Positions 9,348 through 16,838 of a stretch of 38,811 bases of DNA are shown piece by piece (position 1 is the stretch's first letter; the number at the start of each line of letters is the position of its first letter). Source of the DNA: Lachnospiraceae bacterium (lineage in GTDB: Bacteria; Bacillota; Clostridia; Lachnospirales; Lachnospiraceae); contig JAIEEY010000082.1 in NCBI GenBank assembly GCA_029067205.1, positions 1-38,811 of the forward strand. The letters are read 5' to 3'. A program made the position numbers and the translations under genes. The notes below the pieces were generated by a model, which did not search any database, was not told where the DNA came from, and worked only from the letters and a program-made list of their open reading frames with translations.

Positions 9348-9615
9348 CTTTATTATGTTTTTTCTTTTTCATGCATTCTGTCGTTATATAATAGGGCAGT
9401 ATAAGAATTTTATATTTGCGGCTGTGTTGATAGAAATGCCAAGTCAAGATGTGTCACGTTTTTTTACAGTTCCTAAGGAGAGGGGGGGGCTAACAGGGTA
9501 TGAAATGCTGATTTTGGGTGTTGTCCAAACCTTGCGCGGCGTGTATACTGTAAGTGGGGAAAGCTTTTTCTGCTTGATTAAAAAGTGCGAACATATAATG
9601 AAAGGAGAACGCTAT
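9348..9615. other. Gene-free stretch before the Uma2 gene
   Basis: This 268-base stretch lies between the nagA terminator and the Uma2 start. The reading frame is open through it, but the composition and lack of a ribosome binding site argue against coding. It holds an eight-G tract at 9482-9489 just after an AAGGAG-like string at 9475-9480 (no ORF of any length follows it), and a good promoter at 9521-9549. Confidence 0.6.
9521..9549 (+). promoter_or_regulatory. Sigma-A-type promoter for the Uma2 gene
   Basis: TTGTCC at 9521-9526 and TATACT at 9544-9549 are separated by exactly 17 bases. Transcription would begin near 9556, about 60 bases before the start codon at 9616. Confidence 0.65.
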
Positions 9616-10161
9616 ATGCTGGCAAATAAAAGAGAGCGAATTAGAGATGAAAAAATCAATGGGGAAATATTTGATATGTCACCGGCGCCCAATTTTCGTC
9701 ATAGTGTGATTAATGGAAGAATGTTTACAAAAATAAGCAATGGGTTGAAAGACAGTCTGTGTCTGGTGTTTATGGAAAACATCGACTACAAATATTCAAA
9801 GGAAAGTGACGATTACCTTGAGCCTGACATTATCATCTGCTGCGATCGGAATAAGATTAAAGGAAATTCTTATTATGGGACACCCAAATTTGTGGCGGAA
9901 ACACTGAGTCCGTCCACAGCAAAGCGCGACAGGGGTATCAAGAAAGACATCTACGAGTCGAGCGGTGTTGAGGAATATTGGATCGTGTCTCCTACGGAAA
10001 GAGCCATAGAGATATACTATCTGAAAAACGGAAAATATGAGATTGAGGAATCGTATATTTTGGATGACGACGAGACAAGTGAACATTATAATCTGAAGCA
10101 GGAGATTACACTGCGGGCATTTCCGATCACTATGACACTTGAGGATATCTTTGCATTTTAA
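9616..10161 (+). CDS. Uma2-family putative endonuclease (PD-(D/E)XK fold)
   Basis: A 181-residue protein of the Uma2 (DUF820) family, predicted PD-(D/E)XK nucleases that are common in gut Clostridia and cyanobacteria. Visible core residues are Asp71 in EPDIII, Glu95 in the FVAETLSPST motif, and Lys109/Lys110 followed by the GVEEYWIV strand, all in the normal order. The frame is open upstream to 9355, but AAAGGAG at 9601-9607 lies eight bases before the ATG at 9616 and gives a protein of normal family length. The biological role of the family is not established. Here it stands between metabolism genes and a defence-like island. It has its own promoter. Confidence 0.85.
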   Translation: MLANKRERIRDEKINGEIFDMSPAPNFRHSVINGRMFTKISNGLKDSLCLVFMENIDYKYSKESDDYLEPDIIICCDRNKIKGNSYYGTPKFVAETLSPSTAKRDRGIKKDIYESSGVEEYWIVSPTERAIEIYYLKNGKYEIEESYILDDDETSEHYNLKQEITLRAFPITMTLEDIFAF

Positions 10162-10175
10162 AAGTATATTAAGGC

Positions 10176-10240
10176 GATCAGGCAAGTACTTTTATTTGCA
10201 TTATCCCAAATGTGTTCTTGCTGCTTTTAAATGCCTGATT
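10176..10240. repeat. Widely spaced inverted repeat downstream of Uma2
   Basis: ATCAGGCA at 10177-10184 is matched by TGCCTGAT at 10232-10239 with a 47-base loop. It could form a loose hairpin in the transcript, but there is no T-run and it is not a convincing terminator. Confidence 0.25.
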
Positions 10241-10274
10241 ATGAGAGTACATTCCATATAAAGGAGGATTATGT

Positions 10275-10610
10275 ATGACGCGTGAACATTTTATCTGTTT
10301 CGATCTGGGATTCAGGGTAGATGACAGAACGGAATTTTATAATAAGCTGGTCAGTCTGTTTGGCGTGGGCGGAACCGTGTCCAGAAATAGAAGGGGAGAG
10401 GTACTGGATTTCAGTATATTGATTGATCAGGGGGTACTGCGGCTGGGAAGCAGCTGCAATACGCTGGAATTAAAGCTTGGCAGCTCTGATGCGGGAGTGG
10501 TTGTCACAGCTTCACAGTTGAATGCATTACATGACCAGCTCAAAGCACATCTGGGGATTGTCAAGGATTATCCGTGGTATATCAGAGTGGTGAATGTGTA
10601 TAGAGTTTAG
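10275..10610 (+). CDS. Hypothetical protein, 111 residues
   Basis: Unrecognised. The coding call rests on a textbook AGGAGG at 10262-10267, seven bases before the ATG, and on sensible residue composition. The protein is soluble, with no signal peptide or membrane segment. It begins MTREHFICFDLG and has a glycine/arginine-containing turn (GGTVSRNRRG) near residue 38, followed by alternating hydrophobic strands, then a helical stretch near 80-95 ending in DYPWYIRVVNVYRV. It could be a small alpha/beta domain. An out-of-frame ATG at 10271 is disregarded. No neighbour suggests a role. Confidence 0.7.
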   Translation: MTREHFICFDLGFRVDDRTEFYNKLVSLFGVGGTVSRNRRGEVLDFSILIDQGVLRLGSSCNTLELKLGSSDAGVVVTASQLNALHDQLKAHLGIVKDYPWYIRVVNVYRV

Positions 10611-10800
10611 CATAAGTTGATGTGGGGATCAGGAAAAGTGAAGCGCAGACAGGAAAAACGAGAGAAATGATATTCAAAAAATGAGATGAACTGTTGAAGC
10701 AATAGAAACCGATGCGGGAGATTGGAATTTGAAAGAAGGTTCCTTTCAAACGATTGATTGCTTTGCGTGACGGAGCACGCAGGGGGAGGGGGGTATAAGA
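10611..10800. other. Intergenic leader of the first ATPase/nuclease gene
   Basis: The right-hand 110 bases (from about 10690) are a diverged copy of the leader before the second tandem gene (12440-12538). Both contain GTTGAAGCAATAGAAAC, then GAAAGAAGGTTCCTTTCAAAC (which folds as GAAAG/CTTTC), then the 6-6-6 hairpin before the ribosome binding site. No convincing -35/-10 pair was found. Confidence 0.6.
10764..10781 (+). promoter_or_regulatory. Leader hairpin A before the ribosome binding site
   Basis: TGCGTG, six-base loop ACGGAG, CACGCA. It is followed by a G-rich stretch (GGGGGAGGGGGG) that includes the ribosome binding site, and the ATG lies 19 bases downstream. The same 18-base geometry occurs at 12508 and 16020. 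Confidence 0.6.
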
Positions 10801-12408
10801 ATGACGCGTTATTTTAACACAGAAGGTGCCTGCAGACCAGAAGAACATTATATGGTCAAACTGGATGACAGGCTTAACCAGATCAAGACCATGCTGGTTG
10901 ACAGGAAAAAGTATTTTGTCATCAACAAAGGCCGCCAGTATGGAAAGACGACAACACTCAAAGCGCTGGCAAAGTATCTGAAAAAGGATTATATTGTCTT
11001 TTCTTTAGATTTTCAGAAAATTGGAACAGAGGATTTTACAGACACACATACATTTGTTCGCTCATTTGCGGAGATCATGATTGATAAAGCAATGATTATG
11101 GAACTGGACAACAGGGAAGAATTGATGACTCCATTGTCAGAGTTGCTGGAATTGCCAGGAGGCACAAGTATGAAGGAATTGTTTGTGCGGCTAAGCAGGA
11201 TTTGTGTAAAAGCACCCAAACCGATTGTGCTTATGATTGATGAGGTTGACAGTGCATCAAATAACCAGGTATTTATTGATTTTCTGGCACAGCTGCGTGC
11301 GTATTATCTTGACCGCGAGGAAACGCCGACATTCCATTCTGTGATTCTTGCAGGTGTGTACAATATTAAAAATCTGAAATTGAAATTGCGCCCAGAATCG
11401 GAGCACCAGTATAACAGTCCTTGGAACATTGCTGCTGATTTTAAGGTTGACATGAGTTTTTCCGCAAACCAGATCGCAGGCATGTTAGAGGAATATGAGT
11501 CAGATGATCATACAGGAATGGAAATACGGGAAGTGGCAGAGGAGATTTATCAATATACATCTGGATATCCGGTTCTTGTTTCGTCAATCTGTAAATACAT
11601 TGATGAAGAGCTTGTGGGCGAGGAAGGTTTTGAAGATTTAAGCAAGGCATGGACAAAGGCGGGGATTGAGGAAGCTGTCAAAAATATCTTAATTGACCAG
11701 ACACCTCTGTTTGAGAGCATGATCCGCCATCTTGACGACTATCCGGAGATGAAGCAGATGTTTCACTCAATGCTGTTTCAGGGAAATGAATTTACGTATA
11801 ACCTGGATGTGAAGGAGATCAGTCTTGCAAGTATGTTCGGCTATGCAGTCAATCAATCTGGAAAAGTACGTGTGGCAAACCGCATCTTTGAGACACGCCT
11901 CTATAATTATTTCCTGTCAGAGACAGAACTGTCAGGTACAGATGCGTCAAAAGAGATCGGAAATATGGCAAAGCGGGACAGGAGTTATTTTATCCATGAT
12001 GGAATGCTTGACATGGATACTGTGATGCGAAGGTTTGTGGAGACCTTTACGGATATTTATGGGGAAGAAAATACGAAATTCATTGAAGAATATGGGCGCA
12101 AGTTTTTCCTTCTTTACTTAAGGCCTATTATCAATGGAACGGGAAATTATTACATCGAGGCGCAGACAAGAGATGAGAGACGTACAGATATCATTGTGGA
12201 CTATCTCGGCGAGCAGTTTATTATCGAACTGAAAATCTGGCGGGGAAATGAGTATAATGAGCGGGGCGAGAGACAGCTCACGGATTACTTAGACTACTAT
12301 CATAAGGATAAAGGATATCTGCTCAGCTTTAACTTTAACCAGAAGAAAGAGGTCGGGGTGAAGGAGATCAGAATCGGGGATAAGACGATTGTTGAGGCGG
12401 TTGTGTAG
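10801..12408 (+). CDS. AAA-like ATPase with C-terminal PD-(D/E)XK nuclease domain, copy 1
   Basis: A 535-residue protein. The N-terminal half is a P-loop ATPase of the AAA-like type found in many gut Clostridia: Walker A GRQYGKT at residues 44-50 and Walker B PIVLMIDEVD at 141-150. The C-terminal domain has a PD-(D/E)XK signature, Asp463 in RTDIIVD and Glu476-Leu-Lys478 in FIIELKIW, so a nuclease role is predicted. Compared with the next gene, residues 1-60 are nearly identical, 61-140 are strongly different although ungapped, 151-260 are similar, and about 280-535 are identical or nearly so, with the DNA also almost unchanged there. That pattern suggests duplication followed by recombination or gene conversion. 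Function is unknown; a defence or selfish-element role is inference. The ribosome binding site contains a six-G tract absent from the second copy. Confidence 0.85.
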   Translation: MTRYFNTEGACRPEEHYMVKLDDRLNQIKTMLVDRKKYFVINKGRQYGKTTTLKALAKYLKKDYIVFSLDFQKIGTEDFTDTHTFVRSFAEIMIDKAMIMELDNREELMTPLSELLELPGGTSMKELFVRLSRICVKAPKPIVLMIDEVDSASNNQVFIDFLAQLRAYYLDREETPTFHSVILAGVYNIKNLKLKLRPESEHQYNSPWNIAADFKVDMSFSANQIAGMLEEYESDDHTGMEIREVAEEIYQYTSGYPVLVSSICKYIDEELVGEEGFEDLSKAWTKAGIEEAVKNILIDQTPLFESMIRHLDDYPEMKQMFHSMLFQGNEFTYNLDVKEISLASMFGYAVNQSGKVRVANRIFETRLYNYFLSETELSGTDASKEIGNMAKRDRSYFIHDGMLDMDTVMRRFVETFTDIYGEENTKFIEEYGRKFFLLYLRPIINGTGNYYIEAQTRDERRTDIIVDYLGEQFIIELKIWRGNEYNERGERQLTDYLDYYHKDKGYLLSFNFNQKKEVGVKEIRIGDKTIVEAVV

Positions 12409-12507
12409 GCTTATTTGGAAAAGTTGAAGAACTTTGAGACAAACTGTTGAAGCAATAGAAACTGATGTGGTGAAGTGTGAAAGAAGGTTCCTTTCAAACA
12501 ATTGATA

Positions 12508-12525
12508 TGCGCGACAGAGCACGCA
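12508..12525 (+). promoter_or_regulatory. Leader hairpin B before the ribosome binding site
   Basis: TGCGCG, loop ACAGAG, CACGCA: the same 6-6-6 layout as hairpin A with one C-A mismatch. GGGGGA follows and the ATG is 13 bases downstream. Confidence 0.55.
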
Positions 12526-12538
12526 GGGGGATATAAGA

Positions 12539-14146
12539 ATGACACGTTATTTTAACACAGAAGGCGCCTGCAGACCAGAAGAACATTATATGGTCAAACT
12601 GGATGACAGGCTTAATCAGATCAAGACCATGCTGGTTGACAGGAAAAAGTATTTTGTCATCAACAAAGGCCGCCAGTATGGGAAGACGACAACACTCAAG
12701 GCTTTGGCAAAATATCTGGTAACAGATTATATTGTTTTTTCATTGGATTTTCAGAAAATGGGTACAAAAACGTTTGCGGATGAGTCAGCATTTTCAAAAG
12801 GATTTCTTGATAAACTATTGGCGGCGCTTAAAAGAGCAGAGATAGAGGAGAAAGAAATGCTGCAGGCAATGTTATCTGATTTCAAGAATAACAATTCCAA
12901 TATCGTATTGGATGATCTGTTTGAGTTTCTGAGCAGCATGTGTGAAAGCAGTCCGCGACCGATTATATTGATGATTGATGAGGTTGACAGTGCATCAAAT
13001 AATCAGGTATTTATTGATTTTCTGGCACAGCTGCGTGCGTATTATCTTGACCGCGAGGAAACACCGACATTTCATTCTGTAATTCTTGCAGGTGTGTACA
13101 ATATTAAAAATCTGAAATTGAAACTGCGCTCAGAATCGGAACATCAGTATAATAGTCCTTGGAACATTGCTGCTGATTTTGAAGTTGATATGAGCTTTTC
13201 TGCAGATCAGATTGCAGATATGCTTGAGGAATATGAGGCAGACCACCAAACAGGGATGGACATAAAAGAAGTGGCTGAAGAACTTTATCAATATACATCT
13301 GGCTATCCAGTTCTTGTGTCCTCTATATGCAAAAAGATTGATGAAAAGATTTATAAGTTTGAGCTTTTTGGGGATTTAAGCAAGGCATGGACAAAGGCGG
13401 GGATTGAGGAAGCTGTCAAATATATCTTAATTGACCAGACACCTCTGTTTGAGAGCATGATCCGCCATCTTGACGACTATCCGGAGATGAAGCAGATGTT
13501 TCACTCAATGCTGTTTCAGGGAAATGAATTTACGTATAACCTGGATGTGAAGGAGATCAGTCTTGCAAGTATGTTCGGCTATGCAGTCAATCAATCTGGA
13601 AAAGTACGTGTGGCAAACCGCATCTTTGAGACACGCCTCTATAATTATTTCCTGTCAGAGACAGAACTGTCAGGTACAGATGCGTCAAAAGAGATCGGAA
13701 ATATGGCAAAGCGGGACAGGAGTTATTTTATCCATGATGGAATGCTTGACATGGATACTGTGATGCGAAGGTTTGTGGAGACCTTTACGGATATTTATGG
13801 GGAAGAAAATACGAAATTCATTGAAGAATATGGGCGCAAGTTTTTCCTTCTTTACTTAAGGCCTATTATCAATGGAACGGGAAATTATTACATCGAGGCG
13901 CAGACAAGAGATGAGAGACGTACAGATATCATTGTGGACTATCTCGGCGAGCAGTTTATTATCGAACTGAAAATCTGGCGGGGAAATGAGTATAATGAGC
14001 GGGGCGAGAGACAGCTCACGGATTACTTAGACTACTATCATAAGGATAAAGGATATCTGCTCAGCTTTAACTTTAACCAGAAGAAAGAGGTCGGGGTGAA
14101 GGAGATCAGAATCGGGGATAAGACGATTGTTGAGGCGGTTGTGTAG
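12539..14146 (+). CDS. AAA-like ATPase with C-terminal PD-(D/E)XK nuclease domain, copy 2
   Basis: Tandem paralogue of the preceding gene with the same length of 535 residues, 130 bases downstream. Walker A GRQYGKT (44-50), Walker B PIILMIDEVD (141-150) and the nuclease signature (Asp463, Glu476, Lys478) are all kept. The segment 61-140 is the diverged part: copy 2 has a Lys/Glu-rich helical sequence with an Asn-rich turn where copy 1 has different helices. A second short diverged patch lies near 263-277. The last 770 or so bases match copy 1 almost base for base. Because both copies keep every active-site residue, both may work, and the variable segment between Walker A and Walker B could set partner or target choice. 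The leader before it is also a copy of the one before copy 1. Confidence 0.85.
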   Translation: MTRYFNTEGACRPEEHYMVKLDDRLNQIKTMLVDRKKYFVINKGRQYGKTTTLKALAKYLVTDYIVFSLDFQKMGTKTFADESAFSKGFLDKLLAALKRAEIEEKEMLQAMLSDFKNNNSNIVLDDLFEFLSSMCESSPRPIILMIDEVDSASNNQVFIDFLAQLRAYYLDREETPTFHSVILAGVYNIKNLKLKLRSESEHQYNSPWNIAADFEVDMSFSADQIADMLEEYEADHQTGMDIKEVAEELYQYTSGYPVLVSSICKKIDEKIYKFELFGDLSKAWTKAGIEEAVKYILIDQTPLFESMIRHLDDYPEMKQMFHSMLFQGNEFTYNLDVKEISLASMFGYAVNQSGKVRVANRIFETRLYNYFLSETELSGTDASKEIGNMAKRDRSYFIHDGMLDMDTVMRRFVETFTDIYGEENTKFIEEYGRKFFLLYLRPIINGTGNYYIEAQTRDERRTDIIVDYLGEQFIIELKIWRGNEYNERGERQLTDYLDYYHKDKGYLLSFNFNQKKEVGVKEIRIGDKTIVEAVV

Positions 14147-14171
14147 CGAGGTTAGATATATCTAACCTCGC
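14146..14171. terminator. Perfect 26-base palindrome between convergent genes
   Basis: GCGAGGTTAGATA and its exact reverse complement abut with no spacer. It starts on the last base of the copy 2 stop codon and ends two bases before the helicase stop codon (14173-14175, read on the minus strand). It probably serves as a shared terminator for the two converging transcripts, although neither side has a T-run, so protein binding or RNA end protection are alternatives. Confidence 0.6.
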
Positions 14172-14172
14172 A

Positions 14173-15714
14173 CTAGGACTCCTCTGCCATCTTTTTCATA
14201 CACATCCAGTAGTTCCTCTCTCTGGTGGATTTCGCATTCTGGATATGCTGTTCAATCGAACTTTTTTCGGACATCCAGTCTGCCCGGACCGAACCAAGGT
14301 CCAGGCAGTGTATTGCCTCATGAATTTTGTCTTTGGTCAGGCCGGCACTTTGCATCCGTTCCAGTAATTTAGAGGCTTTATGCACATAGCAGGAATTGTA
14401 AAACATATTTGTATCCGGCTGATATTCCAGATCAAAGATGCGGGTTCCTTTGACGTTTGGAAGGAAACAGGAATCTTCTGATGATTCAGTGATGTGCAGG
14501 TAATACAGGATGGCATTTTCTTTCCCTTCTTTTTTCCGAATGATTCGACCGAGGCGCTGGATTCTCTGGCGCTGGGTTGAGGTGCCGGACAAAATGATAC
14601 CGACAGCAGCATCGGGAACATCGACTCCTTCATCGATGGCTTTGCATGCGATTAATATTCGGATATCTCCTGAACGAAAACGTTCTAAGGCATTTTTGTT
14701 CGCCTGTGGTCCAAGCTTGGAATGATATCGTGCAACTTTACCAGGGTACAGATCACGCAGGCGTGCATACAATGCCTCGGCCTGACGAATGCGTTCCCCA
14801 AAAATCAGTATTTTATCCTGTATACCCAGGTATTGCACTAAATCATATGCGCAGTCAAGCCGCTCGACTGCCATGCAGACTAAGCTTTTCCTTATGTAAG
14901 ACAGGCGCAAATATTGGCGGGCAGTGTCCGCTATTCTTTTGTCTTTGTCTCCGGTAAGACTGCGCAGCAGCTCGAAGCGCTCTTTCTGGTCAAGCTTGTC
15001 AAGAATGGGATAAGATGAGATCAGCGTAAAATAAAGCACTGACATTCGATCGGAGAGTTCTTCATATTCAATCCGCTCATCCGGCTCGAAAGAGAGACCG
15101 ATATGAAAAATGTCGTAGGGGCACACGGTGCGTCGTGCTGTGGCCGCTTCCATTCCATAGCTGTAAATTTTGCGGCCAAGTACTGCAGCAAGTTCATGTC
15201 CGGCTTGACCGGAGGGCAGAGTGGCAGAAAGCCCCATCGAAAAGAAGTGGTCTTTATAAGGAGTGATATGTGGCAAAAATTCAAAAATCAATTGATTTTG
15301 TCCGCTTACATAGTGATGGCATTCATCTGCGATGAGCAGTACGGACTTTCCGGCGCGAAGTTCTGATAATATCTGGCGTGCAAGCTCATAGCGTGCAGAG
15401 TTTATCACATAGATCATATAGTTACAGTCTGGTGAAGATTTGTATCCGCCTCCGCGAAGCCCGATATGTTTTTGTGTGTCCTTTTCGTTGTGAAAAGCCC
15501 TTAGAGCACGGCTCCACTGATGCATGAGAGCCGCAGTCGGAACAACAATTTTGACGTGTAGTTCCAGATCTTGTCTTTGTGACAGACGGTCAGCCGCGGT
15601 GAGTGCCAGAAGAGTCTTTCCGGAGCCAGTCACAGCCTGCACCATTCCCCTGCCATTGTTGGAAAACCATCGCTCGAGACATTCCTCCTGCCATTGATAT
15701 AATTTCTGCTCCAT
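14173..15714 (-). CDS. XPB/RAD25-like superfamily 2 DEAD/DEAH helicase
   Basis: A 513-residue SF2 helicase. Motif I AVTGSGKT is at residues 27-34, motif II DECHH at 129-133, motif III SATLP at 163-167, and motif VI QRQRIQRLGRIIRK at about 380-393, so both RecA-like domains look complete. The N-terminal LYQWQEECLERWF is the Q-motif-like start typical of XPB/SSL2-like and type III restriction-like helicases. A C-terminal tail of about 110 residues, rich in charged residues, has no known domain visible to me. The gene is divergent from the three-gene ATPase operon and shares its control region, which is the main reason for linking them functionally. AAAGGA precedes the ATG on the minus strand. 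DNA or RNA translocation in phage defence is inference. Confidence 0.88.
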   Translation of the reverse strand: MEQKLYQWQEECLERWFSNNGRGMVQAVTGSGKTLLALTAADRLSQRQDLELHVKIVVPTAALMHQWSRALRAFHNEKDTQKHIGLRGGGYKSSPDCNYMIYVINSARYELARQILSELRAGKSVLLIADECHHYVSGQNQLIFEFLPHITPYKDHFFSMGLSATLPSGQAGHELAAVLGRKIYSYGMEAATARRTVCPYDIFHIGLSFEPDERIEYEELSDRMSVLYFTLISSYPILDKLDQKERFELLRSLTGDKDKRIADTARQYLRLSYIRKSLVCMAVERLDCAYDLVQYLGIQDKILIFGERIRQAEALYARLRDLYPGKVARYHSKLGPQANKNALERFRSGDIRILIACKAIDEGVDVPDAAVGIILSGTSTQRQRIQRLGRIIRKKEGKENAILYYLHITESSEDSCFLPNVKGTRIFDLEYQPDTNMFYNSCYVHKASKLLERMQSAGLTKDKIHEAIHCLDLGSVRADWMSEKSSIEQHIQNAKSTRERNYWMCMKKMAEES

Positions 15715-15756
15715 GATTCTGTTCCTTTGTTGTCATAATTTCCTGATACATACATA

Positions 15757-15784
15757 ATTATATCAAAAGCTGTACTTATTTCAA
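15757..15784 (-). promoter_or_regulatory. Promoter for the helicase gene
   Basis: Read on the minus strand: TTGAAA (15784-15779), 16-base spacer, TATAAT (15762-15757). Transcription would start near 15750, about 36 bases before the helicase start codon. Confidence 0.75.
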
Positions 15785-15792
15785 ACAAAATG

Positions 15793-15821
15793 TTGAAAAA
15801 ATGTTCTGTTTCATATATACT
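15793..15821 (+). promoter_or_regulatory. Promoter for the hairpin region and ATPase operon
   Basis: TTGAAA at 15793-15798 and TATACT at 15816-15821 with a 17-base spacer. Its -35 box lies eight bases from the -35 box of the divergent helicase promoter, so the two could be controlled together. The transcript would start near 15828, ten bases before the first of three hairpins. Confidence 0.75.
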
Positions 15822-15837
15822 TTTTATAGTTTGTGGA

Positions 15838-15964
15838 TTATACTGGCGGTCAAAAAGACTGACCGCTCAGTATAAAGTGATGCACACAGCCGCATAAGGA
15901 ATTATGCCGCTTCGCGGCTGCGGCTGGCGTAATACTCACAGCAAATTTCATTTGCCGTGAGTAT
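15838..15964 (+). ncRNA. Three consecutive strong hairpins in the leader (candidate structured RNA or dispersed repeat)
   Basis: Hairpin 1 (15838-15875): a 15-bp stem beginning TTATACTG with one bulged base and loop AAAAGAC. Hairpin 2 (15887-15920): CAGCCGC/GCGGCTG outer stem enclosing GCATAA/TTATGC; a rival fold pairs GCCGC/GCGGC around TTC and would break the inner stem, so two exclusive shapes are possible. Hairpin 3 (15932-15964): a 14-bp stem TACTCAC-GCAAAT with one mismatch and loop TTC. All lie downstream of a good promoter and about 90 bases before the first start codon of the operon. No T-run follows, so these are not simple terminators. A dispersed palindromic repeat inserted between the genes is the main alternative. 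Confidence 0.55.
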
Positions 15965-16019
15965 AAAACTAAAAAGGTATATATGTCAAAATGCACAGTT
16001 CGGAGAAAATTGATTGGTA

Positions 16020-16037
16020 TGCGTGCCGAAGCACGCA
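16020..16037 (+). promoter_or_regulatory. Leader hairpin C before the ribosome binding site
   Basis: TGCGTG, loop CCGAAG, CACGCA, with an extra inner C-G pair that makes it 7 bp around a CGAA tetraloop. AAGGAGG follows immediately at 16037-16043, so the hairpin could influence ribosome access. It shares geometry and flanking ATTGATT sequence with hairpins A and B. Confidence 0.6.
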
Positions 16038-16050
16038 AGGAGGTATCAGA

Positions 16051-16818
16051 ATGAATTACGAAGAATTTTATCAGGATTTACAGCCGCAGCAAAAGAGTGT
16101 GAAAGATGGGATTGCTTCTTTGCAGAAGTTGTTTAAGGCAGTCAGCCGTGAATTAGAGGGTGGCGATGTCAAGAATCTTGCCAGGGATTTGGAGGCTATG
16201 GCACAGATGGTATCAACGGTTTCGGAATCTGTTGATGCCATGAAGACAGCAGCGGATGGATTTGATGCGAAGGGATATTTTGAGAGTGGAGAATTTGCGG
16301 AGCAGATGCTTGCCGCCTGCGCGGAAAAGGGTGTGGATGTCCGCGGGGAATTTCCCGTCTATGAGATGTTTCCTTATCGTGTAAAATTGGATACTGAGAA
16401 TCAGGACGTTTATCTGGACCGCAAAAAAGTACAGTGCATGCGTCCGGGAAGTTTTGTAGATATCGTTAAGAACGGACAGGAGAAACTCAACAAGGCATCG
16501 TTTAATGCTGTAGCTTTTGCCAGTGAGCTGGCAGACGCCTATGATATGGCTGTTTTAAAGCTCAACAGGCAAAAGCAGTCGGATATTTATCTGACGAGCC
16601 TGTACAAGATTCTGGCGCCTATGAGCCGTTTTCGGAAAGATTATGACCAGCAGAGTTTCGCGTTTGACCTGGCAAGGCTGTATATTTCCGGAATAGAGGA
16701 GACGAAAACCGGAAGGAAGTTCCAGTTTGGACCAAGCAGAGTTGGCGGAAAGTCAATCCGCATTCTGGATATGGAAGGAAAGGAACAGTTTCTTGCAACG
16801 ATTCGTTTTTTTGAGTAG
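16051..16818 (+). CDS. Hypothetical protein, first gene of the dual-ATPase operon
   Basis: A 255-residue protein I do not recognise. Residues 10-80 are helical and heptad-like (probable coiled coil with repeated Leu/Met/Val positions), followed by a mixed alpha/beta region. The stretch near 105-140 (FPVYEMFPYRVKLD…VYLDRKKV) looks like a beta meander, and the C-terminus near 225-255 is again strand-rich (KFQFGPSRVGGKSIRILD). No catalytic motif, signal peptide or membrane span is seen. The ATG at 16051 with AAGGAGG seven bases upstream is preferred over the ATG at 15991. The next gene starts 20 bases later, so the three genes form one transcript. It could be the sensor, scaffold or DNA-binding part of the module; that is inference from position only. 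Confidence 0.8.
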   Translation: MNYEEFYQDLQPQQKSVKDGIASLQKLFKAVSRELEGGDVKNLARDLEAMAQMVSTVSESVDAMKTAADGFDAKGYFESGEFAEQMLAACAEKGVDVRGEFPVYEMFPYRVKLDTENQDVYLDRKKVQCMRPGSFVDIVKNGQEKLNKASFNAVAFASELADAYDMAVLKLNRQKQSDIYLTSLYKILAPMSRFRKDYDQQSFAFDLARLYISGIEETKTGRKFQFGPSRVGGKSIRILDMEGKEQFLATIRFFE

Positions 16819-16838
16819 GCATATGAGGGGGACGTGCT

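Larger units (their letters stand above)
15715..16050. other. 336-base divergent control region of the helicase/ATPase module
   Basis: No gene here. In order it holds the helicase ribosome binding site and promoter, the plus-strand promoter, three hairpins, and the leader hairpin and ribosome binding site of the 255-residue gene. A plus-strand ATG at 15991 is in frame with that gene but has no ribosome binding site. Confidence 0.7.

Noticed and set aside
9355..9615. Upstream extension of the Uma2 frame by 87 codons
   Set aside because: The extension overlaps a promoter and lacks a ribosome site, and the shorter form has normal family length with AAAGGAG before its ATG.
10801..14146. Insertion sequence or transposon carrying the tandem genes
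   Set aside because: No transposase motif, no terminal inverted repeats and no target-site duplication could be seen at the ends of the pair; the repeated sequence is the genes and their leaders.
15838..15964. Retron non-coding RNA
   Set aside because: The hairpins would fit in size, but no reverse transcriptase gene is present anywhere nearby.
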